A DNA stretch of 33,049 nucleotides from positions 1-33,049 of the forward strand of contig CALVRR010000019.1 in the NCBI GenBank assembly GCA_944358705.1. The letters run 5' to 3'. Source of the stretch: an uncultured Bacilli bacterium. Lineage in GTDB: Bacteria; Bacillota_I; Bacilli_A; RF39; UBA660. Both the position numbers and the translations under genes were made by a program. The stretch's first letter is position 1. Each line of letters starts with the position of its first letter. The notes below the pieces were generated by a model. That model was not told the DNA's origin, searched no databases, and saw only the letters and a list, made by a program, of their open reading frames with translations. Below are positions 31,920 to 33,049 of this stretch, in pieces.

Positions 31920-33049
31920 ATGAACCGAAAACAAATAAAAATAAGGATAATTATCCTGCTTGGACTTTTATTAATTACAACAGGAACTGCTTGGCTAATA
32001 ATGTTACCACCTAAGGTAGATAATAGTGGTTATACATTAATAGAAAATTTAAAAATACCAGTTTATAGTGATATAAAAGTAAAGGATTTAATTACCTCAG
32101 TGGGAGGAAAAGTAATAACGAATAAGACCATCAATACAGAAAAATTAGGAGAACAAGATATTTCCTTTATTTATACAAATAAAGAAAATAAAAAAAGAAC
32201 AGGCGTATTTAAAATTGAAATAATAGATGAGGAAGAACCATTAGTTTGGTTATCTGGAAGTTATAGTGCTAAAGTCGGAAGTAATTTAAACTTAGAAAAG
32301 GAAATATTATGTGCTGATAATTATGATAACAAACCGAATTGTAGAGTAGAGGGAAGTTATGATTTAAATACGGCAGGAACCTATAATTTAACTTATGTTG
32401 CAACAGACAGTAGTAATAATGAAGAACGAGTAAATTTTACTTTAAATGTTTATGAACCAGCACCAGCAACAGAAGAACAGAAAAAAGAGAAAGTAGAAGA
32501 GAAACCAGCAGAACCTGTAGTAACCGCTTTTAATGATGTAGTAGAAGCACATAAAGATGACAATACAGAAATAGGAATAGATGTATCCAAATGGCAGGGA
32601 GAAATAGATTTTAAAAAAGTAAAAGACGCAGGAGCAACATTCGTGATGATCCGAGTAGGATCTCAACAAGGAGTAGATGGTGACTACATAGTAGATCCTT
32701 ATTTTAAAAGAAATATAGAAAATGCCAGAAAAAACAATTTAAAAGTAGGAGTATATTTTTACTCCTATGCCGATAGTACCAAAGAGGCAAGAAAACAAGC
32801 AACCTGGGTCCTAAATCAAATTAAAGATTACAAAATAACATTACCCGTGGCATTTGATTGGGAATGCTATAACAGTTTTAATGAAATGGAACTAAGTTTG
32901 TTTGGATTAAACGAAGTTGCCGAAAGTTTCCTAGATAAGATAGAAGAAAAAGGGTATGACGGAATGCTTTACGGAAGTAAAAATTATTTAAATAGCATTT
33001 GGAAATATCATGACTATGATGTATGGCTTGCTCATTATACCGATGAAAC
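31920..33049 (+). CDS. Secreted GH25 muramidase with N-terminal Ig-like domains, 3' end missing
   Basis: An open frame runs from ATG 31920 (site GAGGTGAT) to the window end without a stop; 376 codons are visible. The N-terminus has one membrane segment (about residues 10-26, IIILLGLLLITTGTAWLIM-like), acting as signal or anchor. Residues 35-180 look like beta-rich surface domains, including a bacterial Ig-like segment with AGTYNLTYVATDSSNNEE. A Pro/Glu-rich linker (about 181-205) leads to a GH25 lysozyme domain from about residue 218, with IGIDVSKWQG (Asp221) and AFDWEC (Asp313, Glu315) as catalytic residues. It cuts glycan chains of peptidoglycan outside the cell. Only the final part of the catalytic domain is missing. 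Confidence 0.9.
   Translation, partial: MNRKQIKIRIIILLGLLLITTGTAWLIMLPPKVDNSGYTLIENLKIPVYSDIKVKDLITSVGGKVITNKTINTEKLGEQDISFIYTNKENKKRTGVFKIEIIDEEEPLVWLSGSYSAKVGSNLNLEKEILCADNYDNKPNCRVEGSYDLNTAGTYNLTYVATDSSNNEERVNFTLNVYEPAPATEEQKKEKVEEKPAEPVVTAFNDVVEAHKDDNTEIGIDVSKWQGEIDFKKVKDAGATFVMIRVGSQQGVDGDYIVDPYFKRNIENARKNNLKVGVYFYSYADSTKEARKQATWVLNQIKDYKITLPVAFDWECYNSFNEMELSLFGLNEVAESFLDKIEEKGYDGMLYGSKNYLNSIWKYHDYDVWLAHYTDE

Noticed and set aside
1..33049. Mycoplasma-type genetic code (UGA as Trp), given the AT richness and possible Tenericutes affinity
   Set aside because: Genes at 12804, 22231 and 22649 end at TGA at sensible places, and Trp is encoded by TGG throughout.

Overview
The window is AT-rich DNA from a low-GC Gram-positive bacterium. 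UGA is used as a stop codon (for example at 14259-14261), so this is the standard bacterial code and not the Mycoplasma code. A CwlD-like amidase, a SpoIID-like protein, a GH25 muramidase and an EssC-type secretion ATPase point to a walled Firmicute. An uncultured gut Bacilli/RF39-like or clostridial lineage is my guess; I cannot place it more precisely from sequence alone. I saw no tRNA, rRNA, CRISPR array or insertion sequence.

Layout. (1) 1-8450 is a ribosomal-protein superoperon backbone: the end of rpsK, then rpoA, rplQ, two ecfA-position ABC ATPases, truA, rplM, rpsI. It is interrupted by an unknown helical protein, a short-chain dehydrogenase and two further unknown proteins. The two ABC ATPases occupy the ecfA1-ecfA2 position but are degenerate, and no ecfT lies before truA. 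(2) 8534-9579 is a phage-type lysis pair, a holin-like membrane protein plus an M23 peptidase. (3) 9610-11372 (minus) holds a ZIP metal transporter and a LysR regulator. (4) 11462-16604 is a tightly coupled five-gene cluster read divergently from the LysR gene: a BchE-type radical SAM protein, a dephospho-CoA-kinase-like/radical SAM fusion, a DUF3419-like SAM-dependent transferase, a helical protein whose Cys-free tail carries three YGSESxSSESR repeats, and a cyanophycin-synthetase-like ATP-grasp ligase. I read this as a candidate undescribed peptide-modification (RiPP) system. (5) 16648-22643 is a CwlD-like amidase, then a reduced type VII secretion locus (EssC, YukD/EsaB and two tiny helical proteins). 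(6) 22649-24745 (minus) is a SpoIID-like protein with altered catalytic positions and a zinc-dependent phospholipase C-like protein. (7) 24851-26910 is an Abi_2/HEPN abortive-infection protein that overlaps an HtrA protease by 4 nt. (8) 27061-33049 is a CorA transporter, an ABC-2 type exporter, a CcdA-TlpA fusion and a secreted GH25 muramidase cut by the window end.

How the genes relate. The cluster at 11462-16604 is the main candidate for new biology. Its genes overlap by 8, 14 and 14 nt and then leave a 1-nt gap, so the putative precursor and the enzymes are made together. Across the window, many transcription units end in a short hairpin plus T-run, and the -35 box of the next promoter lies inside that hairpin or T-run, with the -10 box 16-19 nt further on. 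This compact terminator-promoter unit recurs about nine times.
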